64,000 nucleotides of DNA from CAIMUS01 sp963708455 (lineage in GTDB: Bacteria; Pseudomonadota; Gammaproteobacteria; Competibacterales; Competibacteraceae), in NCBI GenBank assembly GCA_963708455.1, contig CAVPSQ010000005.1, positions 558,001 through 622,000 of the forward strand, written 5' to 3'. The first letter of the stretch is position 1; each line of letters opens with the position of its first letter. The notes beneath the pieces are model-generated. The model made no database searches and was not told the DNA's origin. It saw nothing but the letters and a program-made list of their open reading frames with translations. The position numbers were made by a program, and so were the translations under genes. Below are positions 1 through 10,079 of the stretch, in pieces.

Positions 1-644
1 CGACGCCAATTACGACGGCGAGGACGATGTGAACGGGCTGAGCACCTATCGGTTCACCCAGAACGTGGGCTACGACGCCGACGGAAAACTCGTCGACCCG
101 ATCAAATACGCCTCGCTCTACGACCGGAATGAAGACGGGGAGGTCACCGCCCGGGCCGAGCTGTGGGGCCTGCCGGGCGACCCGTACGAGCCGATCACGA
201 TGACACGTTTCTATGCCGCCCAGCGCACCTTCTGGGTGGACCCGGTGACCGGGGTGATCGTCAAGGTCCGAGGAGCACGCCAACCACTACTACGCGCGGG
301 ATCCGCTCCTGCCCGAGATGGCGCTGGCCGACTACAAGGTGACCTCCACCGAACAGACCGTCGAATCGCAGGTGGCCATGGCCCGCGACGAACGTGACCG
401 GGTGGCACTGTGGTCGCGGATCCTGCCGATCAGCTTCGCCGCCGCCGGTCTGATCGCGCTGATCGGGGCGGGCCTGCTGGCCTGGTTCAGCGTTCGGATC
501 GAGTCAGCGCTGGCCGGGCCGGGCGAGGACGATATCGAACTCGGCATCTTCGGTAAGGACGAGACCGGTCCCATGCCCGCCGCGCAGGCGCCGACCGAGA
601 AGATCCCCACCCGGCGACCGGAGCAACCACCCGCGCAGCGGTGA
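1..644 (+). CDS. DUF3068 (PorA-like) membrane protein, 3' part, frameshifted
   Basis: This is the C-terminal part of a DUF3068 family envelope protein, the Rv0227c type; its 5' end lies outside the window. The frame open from base 2 reads FWVDPVTGVIVKV and is then lost near base 268. One frame over it resumes with EEHANHYYARDPLLPEMA and runs to the TGA at 642-644, so about one base is missing in the stretch ccgaggag. A single hydrophobic helix (LPISFAAAGLIALIGAGLLAW, cut short here) lies near bases 424-486. A Pro/Thr-rich tail follows, as expected for a family with a large outer domain and a C-terminal anchor. The stop overlaps the next start (GTGA), which suggests a shared transcript. The molecular function is unknown. 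Confidence 0.75.
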
Positions 645-2276
645 CACCGATGCGATGGGCGCCACCGGGGTACGCCCTGGCTCTGACATTCGCAGTAACC
701 GCACCACTGCTGGCACCGGGCTATCTGCTGATCAGGGATGCCGTTTCCACACCGCGTTCCTATCTCTCTGACTCGGCCCTGGGCCTGGGCGAAGCAGCTC
801 CACGCGCGGTGCCGCAGGACTTCGCCGTGGCCACCCTGTCGGCGGTTATCGACGGTGGGGTGGTCGTCAAAGTGGTGCTGATGGCCGCGCTGTTCCTGGC
901 CGGCTGGGGCGCGGCCCGGTTGGCGGCGCAACTTCTGCCCGACGCAGGTCTACCCGGCCAACTGGTCGCTACGACGGTGGCGATCTGGAATCCCTATGTC
1001 GCCGAACGACTTCTGCAGGGGCACTGGAGTCTGCTGCTGGCCTATGGCTGCCTGCCGTGGGTGGCGCGGGCCGTGGTGCGGCTGCGAACCGGGCCGGCCG
1101 ACCGTGCGGCGTGGGCGTCGGCGATGTTCTGGATCGCGCTGGCCGGCCTCACGCCGACCGGCGTGATACTGGCAGCCACCGTTGCCCTGGTGTGCATCGC
1201 GGTTCCCGGTACCGGTATCGCCCGGATTCGTTGTGGCGCTGCAGTATTAGTCATCGCCGTGCTGGCGGCATCGCCCTGGCTGACCGCATCGGCGCTCGGT
1301 GATGCACTGGGTAGCTCGCAATCCTCGGGTCTGGCGCCGTTCGCCGCCCGGGCCGAACCGGGTCTCGGTACCCTCGGCAGCCTGGCCGGGCTGGCCGGCA
1401 TCTGGAACGCCGAAGCGGTCCCGTATTCGCGAACGACGATATTCGCATTGGTGGCGACGGCCGTGCTGCTCGGGATCGTGGCGCTGGGTTTACCGGCCGT
1501 GTTGCGACGCCCGTCGATCGCACCGCTCATGATCCTGGCCGGGGTCACGGTGCTGATCGTGGCGGCGATGGCCACCGGCCCCGGCGTGGCACTGCTGCAG
1601 GCGATCGTCGAACGCGTGCCCGGGATGGCGATCCTGCGCGACGGCCAGAAATGGGCGGCGCTGGCGATGCCGGGCTATGCGCTTGCCGGTGCCGGCGCGG
1701 TGCTGACCGTTGCGGCGCCGGGTGCGACCGGGGGTAAGCGCGGTGGTGTTCGCCGTCGCGATGATCGCGGTCCTTCCCGATCTCGCGTGGGGGGTCGGCG
1801 GAAATCTCCGGTCGGTGCACTATCCGTCGTCCTGGGCGGCCGTGGCGGCAAGGATTAACGCAGAGCCCCGAGACGTCGCGGTGTTGCCGCCGGACACCAT
1901 GAGGCAGTTCGGATGGTCGGGTCCTGCCCCGGTGCTTGACCCACTGCCCCGGTGGGTGCGCGCCGAGGTGCTGTCCACCGGTGACCTCATCGTCTCCGGG
2001 CGCATCGTGGCCGGCGAAGGCACCCGCGCGCGGGAGGTGCAGCGATTGCTGACCGCCGGAGCGGACCGAACCGCCCTGGCAGCGGCCGGAGTGGGTTGGG
2101 TGGTCGAATACACCGATCACGACATGATGCTCTACCGGGTCGACGGGGTGAGTCCGGTTGTGCCGCAGTGGAAACGGACCACCGTGATCGTCGCGCATCT
2201 GATCTGGTCGATGATGATCGCCACCGGCGCCCTGGCCATGGGCGTCATCGCATGGCGACGGCGCGTTCAGTCCTGA
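641..2276 (+). CDS. Polytopic membrane protein (Rv0226c type), frameshifted
   Basis: A large integral membrane protein with many hydrophobic helices, starting at GTG 641 (ATG 650 is an alternative). The product is about 544 residues once the frame is joined. The first frame is lost near base 1730 in the run accgggggtaa. Reading that run as four G instead of five restores TGVSAVVFAVAMIAV and carries the protein to the stop at 2276. The C-terminal third is a soluble region (GWVVEYTDHDMMLYRV) followed by one more helix and an Arg-rich end. The layout resembles actinobacterial membrane glycosyltransferase-like proteins, but I see no catalytic motif, so no function is claimed. It follows the DUF3068 gene with a 4-base overlap and converges on the DUF5313-like gene with a 10-base overlap. 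Confidence 0.7.
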
Positions 2277-2654
2277 GAGTGGCCGTGACGCCTGCGGTAA
2301 TCCTCGCGGATGTGGGCATCGCGCTGGCGTTCCACCTCATCGACGAGGTCGGGATCGAGACCGTGCTGACGTAACCGATGGGTGCGCCAGACTTTGTCCA
2401 GTGCGTGGGCGAAGTAGATGAACGGCAGGAACAGCAGTGCCGACATCGCCAGGTGCATACCCAGGGTGGCCGGGATCAGCCACAGTGGCGCGATGATTAC
2501 CAGCGCCGGAATCGTGACGCGAATCGAGGTTGCGCCGTCGGGCACCCTTGCCGGCCAGATCGTGGCGGACCCAGTCGTCGTACTCGATTCCCAGCACCGC
2601 CCCGTAGCAGTAACCGATGTAGGGCAGCAGACCGGGACGTTGGGGGTCGGGCAT
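2267..2654 (-). CDS. Small DUF5313-like membrane protein, frameshifted
   Basis: A short mycobacterial membrane protein of about 128 residues. The N-terminal frame holds LPYIGYCYGAVLGIEYDDWV followed by RHDLAGKG, which fits the DUF5313 pattern (IGY..G......WVR.DL.G). The frame then slips near base 2540 and resumes with DGATSIRVTIPALVII, two hydrophobic helices and a charged tail ending HGHSQD. The ATG at 2654 sits directly against the TAG of the glycosyltransferase gene (2655-2657), so the two are probably co-translated. The function of the family is not known. Assignment to DUF5313 rests on motif recall only. Confidence 0.6.
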
Positions 2655-3806
2655 CTAGATCACGCCGCTGACGCGGCCACCGGCGTGGACCGTCTCCAGC
2701 ACAGTGCTCATCGCCGCCGCGCTCTGCGGCCAGGAGAACTCCCGGCTGCGGGCGGCGGCCTTGGCGCCGAGTTCCTCACGCAGGACCGGCATCGCCCAGC
2801 AGTTGTTCGAGACGGTCGACCAACTCGTCGTGGTCGTCGACGAGCAGTCCGGTCACCCCGTCGACAACCGAGTCGGTGAGGCCACCGGAAGACCGATAGC
2901 CGATGGTGGGCACACCGTGCTGGGCGGCCTCGATCACCGCCAGCCCCCAGCCCTCTTTGCGCGACGGCAGCAGGTGCACCCAACAGCGTTGCACCACAGC
3001 ATGTTTGGTGGCGTCGTCAACGTGGCCGTGGAAACGTGACGGCATCGGTGATGCCCAGCTGCTCGGCGTGTCGAACCAGGCGGTCATGCCACCATCCGCC
3101 GCCGACGATGTCCAGGTGCAGATCCGGGATCCGGGTCCGCAGCACCGCGACGGCGTCGAGTGCGTCCTCGATCTGCTTATGCGGCACCAGCCGGGACAGC
3201 ACCACGACCCGCGGGGTGGCTGACCGCGCGGCCGATCAGCGTGCTCGGGGGCGCTTCGTCCAGACCGTTGCGGACCACCGCGATCCGGGCGGCGTCGACG
3301 CCGAGGTCGGCGAGATCGCGCGCCGAGGGCAGCGACACCGTGACGTACTGGTTGTCGCCGGTGCAGTCGCGGTGAGAGCCGGGATTCGACGAACCAGCCG
3401 AACCGGCCCAGGAACCGGCCGGCGACCGGCCACTGCTCACGGTGGCAGTGGTGCACCAGCACGACCACCCGCCGGCCGAACGCCAGCCGCGCCAGGAACG
3501 GCAGGCCGTTCTGGCTGTCGATCACCACATCGGGCCGCGCGCTGCCGCAGCGGACCCAGCCCGAGCCGGGCGGCGACCATGGCCAGTCCGGCCCAGATGT
3601 AGACGGTGTAGTGGCCGCCGCCGCGGCTGATCCGCACGCCGTCGACGACTTCCCGGCGCGCGGCACCCGGAGTAGCGGGCGGTGCGCAGGGTGACGTCGA
3701 TTCCGGACTCGGCCAGCAGCGCGCCGATGCGCTGAAGGTAGGTCTCACTGCCCCCGCCCTGGGGGTGGCCGGTGTCGCGCCAGCACAACAGCAGCACTGA
3801 GCGCAC
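2655..3806 (-). pseudogene. GT4-family glycosyltransferase (Rv0225 type), broken by several frameshifts
   Basis: Joined across frames this is a complete GT-B glycosyltransferase. The N-terminus has VLLLCWRDTGHPQGGGSETY. The middle reads DVVIDSQNGLPFLARLAFG and DNQYVTVSLPSARDLADLGV. The sugar-nucleotide domain has VLSRLVPHKQIEDALDAV and the E-x7-E motif in KEGWGLAVIEAAQHGVP. The C-terminus ends in VHAGGRVSGVI before the TAG at 2655-2657. At least six frame changes occur, yet the span from GTG 3806 to the stop is 1152 bases, exactly 384 codons and close to the 384 residues I recall for Rv0225. Balanced indels and conserved motifs argue for sequence error rather than decay. Its role is probably transfer of a sugar onto an envelope lipid or glycan; the substrate is unknown. 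It is divergent from the methyltransferase gene, with 57 bases between starts. Confidence 0.75.
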
Positions 3807-3863
3807 GGGGCCGAACGGGGGAAGACATCGCGACCAGCCATATCTCGGCAAGGGTGTCCGTCG

Positions 3864-4635
3864 ATGGCCGTCACCGACCTGTTCGCCCGGCGTGCGACCC
3901 TGGCCCGGTCGGTCCGGTTGCTCAGCGAATTCCGCTACGAACAGTCCGACCCGGCCCGTTTCTACGGCGCACTGGCCGCCGACACCGCCGCCATGGTCAC
4001 CGACCTCTGGGGCTTCCGGGCCACCGCGGCCGCACCCTGATCGACGTGGGCGGCGGCCCCGGCTATTTCGCGACCGCGTTCACCGACGCGGGCTGGCGCT
4101 ACATCGGCGTCGAACCCGACCCGCAGGAGATGCACGCCGCCGGGCAGCGTCGACCGCGGCGGGCCCGGGAGTTTCGTCCGGGCCTCCGGGATTGGCCCTG
4201 CCGTTCGCCGACCACAGCGTCGACGTCTGCCTGTCATCCAATGTCGCCGAGCACGTGGCGCAGCCCTGGCAGCTGGGCGCGGAGATGCTGCGGGTCACCC
4301 GGCCCGGCGGGCTGGCGATCCTGTCCTACACCGTCTGGCTGGGGCCCTTCGGCGGCCACGAAACCGGTCTGTGGCATTACCTGGGCGGTGCCCGCGCCGC
4401 GGCCCGCTACACGCGCAGACACGGCCATCCGCCGAAGAACAACTACGGGTCGTCATTGTTCGACGTGTCGGCCGCCGACGGACTGCGCTGGGCCGGCTCC
4501 ACCGGCGCGCTGGTGGCCGCATTCCCCCGCTACCACCCCCGATGGGCGTGGTGGCTGACCTCGGTGCCGGGTGTGCGGGAGTTTCTGGTGAGCAATCTGG
4601 TGATGGTGCTGCGATCACCGATGACCGATGACTGA
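3864..4635 (+). CDS. SAM-dependent methyltransferase (Rv0224c type), frameshifted
   Basis: A class I methyltransferase of about 256 residues. From ATG 3864 the protein reads MAVTDLFARRATLARSVRLL, then hits an in-frame TGA near base 4040. One frame over comes motif I, TLIDVGGGPGYFATAF, and the acidic strand-2 residue in IGVEPDPQEM. A second slip near base 4165 leads to LALPFADHSVDVCLSSNVAE (motif II/III), a Gly-rich VTRPGGLAIL strand and the end LRSPMTDD. The length is 257 codons plus one base, so the net error is one inserted base. It pairs with the divergent glycosyltransferase and probably modifies the same glycolipid or a mycolate-related lipid, which is an inference from position only. 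Confidence 0.75.
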
Positions 4636-4664
4636 AACAGGTTCTCGTCGTCGCTTCCGATCGG

Positions 4665-4670
4665 TACTGT
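4665..4670 (+). promoter_or_regulatory. Probable -10 element for a leaderless aldehyde dehydrogenase mRNA
   Basis: TACTGT fits the mycobacterial -10 pattern TANNNT and ends seven bases before the ATG at 4678, so transcription would begin at or next to the start codon. No Shine-Dalgarno sequence is seen. A weak -35 candidate TTCTCG lies 17 bases upstream at 4642-4647. Confidence 0.4.
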
Positions 4671-4677
4671 GGCGCCC

Positions 4678-6150
4678 ATGACGCAGACCGCCTACAAGAC
4701 CGAATACGACAAGCTGTTCATCGGTGGCAAGTGGGTCGAGCCATCGACCGCCGATGTCATCGAGGTGCATTCGCCGGCCACCGGCGAGTACGTCGGCAAG
4801 GTGCCGATGGCCGCCGCCGCCGATGTCGACGCCGCCTGTGCCGCGGCCCGCAAGGCTTTCGATGAGGGCCCGTGGCCGCGGATGACGCCGCAGGAACGTC
4901 AGGCGGTGATCGGCAACGCGGTCAAACTGATCGAGGATCGCGACGACCTGTTCAAGTTTCTGCTCAAGGCCGAGACCGGCCAACCGCAGATGATCGTCGA
5001 CATGATGCAGTACGGGGCGGCGATCTCGGGCCTGCAGTACTACTCCACGGCCGCGGACAAGTTCACCTGGTCGGACATCCGCGACGGGATCTATGGCCAG
5101 ACCCTGGTGCTGCGCGAGCCGATCGGCGTCGTCGGTGCGGTGGCGGCCTGGAACGTCCCACTGTTCCTGGCGTGCAACAAGCTCGGCCCGGCGCTGCTCG
5201 CGGGCTGCACCATGGTGCTCAAGCCCGCCGCCGAGACCCCGCTGAGCGTCAACGCGCTCGCCGAGGTGTTCGCCGAGGCCGGCCTGCCCGAGGGCGTGCT
5301 GTCGGTGGTGCCCGGTGGGGCGGAGACCGGACGCGCGCTGACCGCCAATCCCCTGGTGGACAAGTACACCTTCACCGGCAGTTCCGCGGTCGGCAAAGAG
5401 GTCGGCAAGCTGGCCGCCGAAAAACTCAAGCCGTGCACGCTGGAGTTGGGTGGCAAGTCCGCGGCGATCATCCTGGAGGACGCCGACATCGACTCCACCC
5501 TGCCGATGCTGCTGTTCGCCGGTCTGATGAACTCCGGGCAGGCCTGCGTGGCGCAGACCCGGATCCTGGCGCCGCGGTCACGCTACGAGGAGATCGTCAC
5601 CAAGCTCGCTGCGGCGGTGGAGGCGATGCCGGTGGGTCTGCCCGACGACCCGGGTGCTTTCATCGGGCCGCTGATCACCGAGAAGCAGCGCGAGCGCGTC
5701 GAGGGCTATATCAAGAAGGGCATCGACGAAGGTGCCCGACTGGTCACCGGCGGCGGGCGCCCCGAGGGCCTCGACAGCGGCTACTTCGTGTCGCCGACGG
5801 TCTTCGCCGATGTCGACAACTCCATGACCATCGCCCAGGAGGAGATCTTCGGGCCGGTGCTGTCGGTGATTCCCTATGACACCGAGGAGGACGCGATTCG
5901 CATCGCCAACGACTCGGCCTACGGCCTGGCCGGCAGCGTGTGGACGACCGACAACGACAAGGCGATGCAGATCGCCTCGCGAATCCGCACCGGCACCTAC
6001 GCGGTGAACATGTACGCATTCGACCCGGGCGCGCCGTTCGGCGGCTACAAGAACTCCGGCATCGGCCGGGAGAACGGGCCGGAGGGCATCGACGCCTACG
6101 TCGAACTCAAGAGCGTGCTGCTGCCGTTCGGCTACACACCGAAGGTGTGA
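4678..6150 (+). CDS. NAD(P)+-dependent aldehyde dehydrogenase (Rv0223c type)
   Basis: An intact aldehyde dehydrogenase of 490 residues that oxidises an aldehyde to its acid in the cytoplasm. The Rossmann and cofactor region has VVGAVAAWNVPLFLACNKL and KPAAETPLS. The general-base Glu is in LELGGKSAA (about residue 256). The nucleophilic Cys is in NSGQACVAQ (about residue 290). The C-terminal EEIFGPVLSVI and the PFGGYKNSGIGRENG loop are typical. The start MTQTAYKTEYDKLFIGG was chosen because a -10-like TACTGT sits just upstream, consistent with a leaderless mRNA; an upstream in-frame start at 4669 adds only three residues. The substrate cannot be told from sequence. Confidence 0.9.
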   Translation: MTQTAYKTEYDKLFIGGKWVEPSTADVIEVHSPATGEYVGKVPMAAAADVDAACAAARKAFDEGPWPRMTPQERQAVIGNAVKLIEDRDDLFKFLLKAETGQPQMIVDMMQYGAAISGLQYYSTAADKFTWSDIRDGIYGQTLVLREPIGVVGAVAAWNVPLFLACNKLGPALLAGCTMVLKPAAETPLSVNALAEVFAEAGLPEGVLSVVPGGAETGRALTANPLVDKYTFTGSSAVGKEVGKLAAEKLKPCTLELGGKSAAIILEDADIDSTLPMLLFAGLMNSGQACVAQTRILAPRSRYEEIVTKLAAAVEAMPVGLPDDPGAFIGPLITEKQRERVEGYIKKGIDEGARLVTGGGRPEGLDSGYFVSPTVFADVDNSMTIAQEEIFGPVLSVIPYDTEEDAIRIANDSAYGLAGSVWTTDNDKAMQIASRIRTGTYAVNMYAFDPGAPFGGYKNSGIGRENGPEGIDAYVELKSVLLPFGYTPKV

Positions 6151-6177
6151 TCTGAACCCGTAAGACGTGACGTGAAC

Positions 6178-8385
6178 ATGTCGTGGGCGCGGGGCGCTTG
6201 TCGGCCGGGTTTGCGGATTCGCGGTGGGCCTCGGCGTGGGCGCGGCCGTGTTCTACCGGGCGGGGCTGCCTCAGCTGATACCGGCGGCCCGGCTGCCGGG
6301 GGCGCAGATACCGTCGGAGCCTCGAGTACCGTCGGCCCGCGGTCGACCGAGGGGGCTCGCCAACGCGGCGCCGCCCGTCGCGGCGTAGCGGCCGCGACCG
6401 CGGCGGCGGCGGCAACGACATCGACGTCGACAGCCGGCACCCTCACCGTCAATCCGACGGTGAAGATCATCGACGGCATCATTCAGGGCAGACTCAATGC
6501 CACGAGTGCGCGTGTTAGACCCTGACCTACACCGCCCTCGGTCTCGCCGCCGGGTTCGACTCCACGGTGGGCGAGAGCGGCGGAAAGATCAGCCTGGGCA
6601 CGGTGCCGGTCAGCCCCCCGACGGTCCCACCGACGACTGACCCGCAGAGTTTCACGATCCTGCCGTACGCCAACTGGCTGGACGGCGGCGCCAAAGGCAC
6701 CCAGACCTTCAGCGTGCGGGTCAGTGAAGTCACCGCCCTCGACTCGTTTTTGACCGGTATTCCGCTTGTCGGGTTGGTGGCCGCACCCGTCATCAACCTG
6801 CTTCAGACACTGCCCCTGATCGGTGACCTCCTCGCTCCTATCATCGGCGCCTCAGTGGTGGCCCGCATCAACGTCGACGTCGCGTCCCTGGCACCGTCGG
6901 ACACCCCGGTGGCGTTGACCTACATGGTCACGTCGTTCGACGGCGTCGGGATCAGCACCAATTTCTTCCCGGCGGCAGGCCTGAGTGCCGGGGCCACCGC
7001 ACCGACGGCCATCAGCATGGCGGGCCTGGGTGGTGGGGCATATTCGGATCCGTACACGGACCGCGTCTTCGACATCGAAGGATCGGAATACGACGTTCCG
7101 TCTGTCGGGGTGTTGCGCAACAACGGCTACAACGTGGTGAGCGCGACCCCACGCGGTGTGCGGAACTCCGGGGGCATCATGCAACTGGACAACCCGTTCT
7201 TCGAAGGTCGCGACATGTCCGCGGTCATCGACTTCATCGCCACTGACACGCCTGCGACACTCGACAGCCCCAATGACCCGGCGGTCGGCATGGTGGGAAC
7301 CTCCTACGGTGGCGGCATCCAGTTGGTGGCCGCCGGCATCGATCCGCGCATCGACGCCATCACGCCCGAAAACACCTGGAACTCGCTGAATTCCTCGCTG
7401 TATCCCGACAACACCTGGAAGACCTCCTACGGGTCAGTGCTGTACCTGGTGTTGGTTGTCACCGGCGCCCGGGTCAATAGCCTTGTCCCCCGCGCGGTTC
7501 TCACCGGCAACCTGTTCGGCCGGATCTCCGAGACCGCGCAGGCGGCGTTGGCCAGCAGTGGTCCGACCGCGCTGCTGAACACGGTGCAGGCTCCGACGCT
7601 GCTGACCCAGGGAATCCAAGAGGCCCTGTTCCCACTCCGGCAGACGCTGGACAACGCGGAAGCCATTCTCGGCAACGGCTTCGGCACCACGGTCAAGGTG
7701 GCCTGGTTCTGCGGCGGCCATGGCGTGTGTCTGGACCCCGTCAATCCCGATCAGGAGGCGATGCTGGTGGCTGACACCCTTGACTGGCTGGCCCAGTACG
7801 TCAAGCGCACGGGCACGCCCGCAGACGACATCCCGAACTTCCAGTGGTTCGACCAGCTCGGCGGCTATTACTTCTCGGACACGCTGCCGAACCAGTTCGG
7901 GTTCAACAATCGCCCGGACATCACCGCCACCTCGGCCGGAGGTCTGCTCCCTGTCGTGCCGCTCCTCGGCGGCTCGAACAGTTTCTTCGCCCTGCCATTC
8001 TCGCTCGGCGGCGGATCCGTTGCCCGCAACGCGATCAATGTGCCGGTCACGGTGGGGGCGGGTACCCAGGTTGTCGGCGCGCCTGCGGTGAGCATCACCT
8101 ACCAGGGTCTGGGCACCACGCCGGGCGGTGTTCGCGCAAGTCGTCGACGACAGCACCGGCTTGGTACTCGGCAATGTCGTCACTCCGGTGCCGGTGATAT
8201 TGGACGGCAGGCAACACACGCTGACCATGGACCTGTCGGACATCGTCTACACCAACGCAAGCACCGACTCGCGCACGCTGACCGTGCAGATCACCAGTTC
8301 GGCCACGGCATTCGAGAACTTCACCTCGTTCGGGCTGATGAATATCTCGGATGTCAGCGTGACGATGCCAAACCGCACGGCCTAG
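6178..8385 (+). CDS. Exported CocE/NonD-type alpha/beta hydrolase, several frameshifts
   Basis: A large secreted hydrolase. The start region (ATG 6178) reaches a signal-peptide-like stretch, CGFAVGLGVGAAVFYRAGL, only after a frame change. A Gly/Ala/Ser/Thr-rich linker follows (ADTGGPAAGGADTVGASS; AAATAAAAATTSTSTAGTL). After another slip near 6515 comes an Ig-like or lid region and then the hydrolase domain. The nucleophile elbow is GMVGTSYGGG (near base 7305), and a probable catalytic His is in CGGHGVC (near 7715). A last slip near 8130 leads into DDSTGLVLGNVVTPVPVI, a beta-rich C-terminus as in the X-Pro peptidase/CocE family, ending MPNRTA. The substrate is unknown; an ester or peptide is plausible. 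The stop TAG shares a CTAG palindrome with the convergent MaoC gene. Confidence 0.65.
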
Positions 8386-8840
8386 AACAACACCCGGGCG
8401 ATCATCTCGGCCACCGCGGCCGGCTTGTCCACGCCGTCGATCTCGATGGTGTGCCGCACGGTCAGGTCGACGGTGCTGTCGTCCTTCGCAACGGCGTCGG
8501 CCAACTCAGAGCGCACCCGGATGCGGCTGTCCACCGGCACGGCAGACAGAAACCGCACCTTGTTGAGCCCGTAGTTGATGACAAGTTTGGCGTTCTCGAC
8601 GCGGAAGTTGTCCTTGCTCAGTGCGGGAATCAGCGAGAGCGTGAGGAATCCGTGCGCGATCGGAGTGCCGTAGGGACTCTCGGCCTTGGCGCGGGCGACA
8701 TCGATGTGGATCCACTGGTGGTCGCCGGTGACATCGGCGAAATCGTTGATGCGCTTCTGGTCGATATCCATCCAGTCGCTGACGCCGAGTTCGGTGCCGA
8801 CCGTCGCTACCGCATCGTCGATGGAGGTGATGAGCTTCAT
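8382..8840 (-). CDS. MaoC-like (R)-specific enoyl-ACP/CoA hydratase
   Basis: A single hotdog protein of 152 residues starting MKLITSIDDAVATVG. The hydratase-2 catalytic segment is visible as DFADVTGDHQWIHIDVARAK, with the Asp and His of the MaoC motif, followed by GTPIAHGFLTLSLIP. It resembles Rv0130 (HtdZ) of M. tuberculosis, whose family hydrates (R)-3-hydroxyacyl thioesters. It would act in fatty-acid or side-chain metabolism in the cytoplasm. It reads toward the exported hydrolase and shares its stop palindrome. Its promoter lies in the 245-base gap shared with the acyl-CoA island. Confidence 0.85.
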   Translation of the reverse strand: MKLITSIDDAVATVGTELGVSDWMDIDQKRINDFADVTGDHQWIHIDVARAKAESPYGTPIAHGFLTLSLIPALSKDNFRVENAKLVINYGLNKVRFLSAVPVDSRIRVRSELADAVAKDDSTVDLTVRHTIEIDGVDKPAAVAEMIARVLF

Positions 8841-9030
8841 GGGGTGCCGCCTTCTGGACCGTTGTCGTGGCTTGACCGCCACAGACTAACGCCCCGCCGG
8901 CAGCTATGACATTTGCCATAGCCCGGGGTGCGAATCCGTCTCCAACAGCAGGTCAGGGCGCCGTTATCACCCGGTGACCGACCCTCCGGCGCGTCGTCGC
9001 TTGCATGACGAAGTGCGCCGCCCATAGCTT

Positions 9031-9046
9031 CATAAGCAGAGTTATG
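9031..9046. promoter_or_regulatory. Inverted repeat in the divergent gap before the acyl-CoA island
   Basis: CATAA-gcagag-TTATG is a perfect 5-base inverted repeat. It is nested in a wider CCATA...TATGG pair (about 9022-9047). It lies 40 bases before the GTG of the small ORF and between divergent genes, which suits a TetR-like or other dimeric repressor site. It could also be chance. Confidence 0.3.
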
Positions 9047-9085
9047 GTCCATTGCTCGGATCATGTATAGCGTGAGGAGACGACC

Positions 9086-9217
9086 GTGTGGCTGATTGAG
9101 ATCAGCATCGCCGGCCGCACGATCACGCGCCGCGTCGCCGGTAAGCGCCGCGAGCTGTTCGGGTTTGGTGGACGCGCGCTCCCGGTGCGGCCGACCGAGC
9201 TGCGTCAGCCCGCCTGA
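9086..9217 (+). CDS. Small basic ORF (43 aa) heading the acyl-CoA island
   Basis: GTG 9086 opens a 43-codon frame that reads MWLIEISIAGRTITRRVAGK and ends in TELRQPA at TGA 9215-9217. A strong Shine-Dalgarno sequence (GAGGAG) lies 8 bases upstream, and the next gene begins 5 bases after its stop. The spacing and ribosome site make it a likely real, translated leader or small protein of the operon. The sequence is basic, with one short hydrophobic start. I do not recognise a family and claim no function. Confidence 0.5.
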   Translation: MWLIEISIAGRTITRRVAGKRRELFGFGGRALPVRPTELRQPA

Positions 9218-9222
9218 GTCTG

Positions 9223-10062
9223 ATGACCGCACTGACCCGGGGCGACGGGCTGGATCCGGAAACCCCGATCAGCATCCTCAGCCGGTTCGCGATCACCACC
9301 ATCGAACGCGATCTCGCCCAGTTCATCGTCGTGGGCGCCATGCCCATTGGCGGAACGTGCAATCCGTTCACCGGGCTGCCGACCATCGCAGGGCTCGCTG
9401 TGCTGGTCGATGACGTCGCAGGCCGGGTGAACTATGACCGCTGCGAACAAGGGCAGTGGACGGTGTCCAGCGAACTGGTCGTGGAGATGAGTCCCGGCGC
9501 AATCGACAGCATCCTGGCCGCTCCCGATGAGCCCGTGGTGGCCAGCGCCCGGCCGCTCGGCCCCGGCGGCGCCACTCTGCTCGCAGTGTGCACACTCACC
9601 CACCGCGGGACCATCATCGGCGGAGGAACCGTGCGGACGATGCCGTTGGTCGGCGGACCCGACGAACCCCTACGGCGGGGAGACGACCCTCTTGTCCGCA
9701 CACCGGACACCTCACTGGCCGAGCTGATGGCGGTGGAGCCGCTAGCAGTCGAGGACGGCACCTATCGACTGCGTCAGCGACCCGATCCGATGATCAATAA
9801 CCTGATCGGGATCGTCCACGGCGGCGTCAGCAGTGCGGGGCTGGAACTGGTGGCCGCGGCAGCTATCAACCACGAGCAGTCCCAGCCGTTCCGCACCGCC
9901 TCAATTCGAGTCAACTTCCTGCGACCGTTCCTGGCCGGTGCACAATCTGTCTATGAAGGAACAGCATTGCGAGTCGGGCGCACGTCGGCCATCGGGGATT
10001 CCCGCGCCGTGGGCGATGACGGGAAGACCGCGGTCATTGCGCGCGTCACCGGCTACCGGTAG
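9223..10062 (+). CDS. Double-hotdog acyl-CoA thioesterase-like protein
   Basis: A 279-residue protein with two hotdog domains. The second, near residues 180-279, has the PaaI-type pattern NLIGIVHGGVSSAGLELVA followed by RTASIRVNFLRPF. The first, near residues 30-150, is more divergent (GTCNPFTGLPTIAGLAVLVD). Proteins of this shape hydrolyse acyl-CoA thioesters in the cytoplasm. It begins 5 bases after the small ORF and is followed 17 bases later by an acyl-CoA dehydrogenase, so it should belong to the same operon. The acyl substrate is unknown. Confidence 0.75.
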   Translation: MTALTRGDGLDPETPISILSRFAITTIERDLAQFIVVGAMPIGGTCNPFTGLPTIAGLAVLVDDVAGRVNYDRCEQGQWTVSSELVVEMSPGAIDSILAAPDEPVVASARPLGPGGATLLAVCTLTHRGTIIGGGTVRTMPLVGGPDEPLRRGDDPLVRTPDTSLAELMAVEPLAVEDGTYRLRQRPDPMINNLIGIVHGGVSSAGLELVAAAAINHEQSQPFRTASIRVNFLRPFLAGAQSVYEGTALRVGRTSAIGDSRAVGDDGKTAVIARVTGYR

Positions 10063-10079
10063 CGGACCGGAGAACAGCA

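Noticed and set aside
6567..8909. A single 780-residue open frame
   Set aside because: After about 8130 this frame is an Arg/His-rich read-through of the antisense of the MaoC gene; the true hydrolase C-terminus continues in another frame and stops at 8385.
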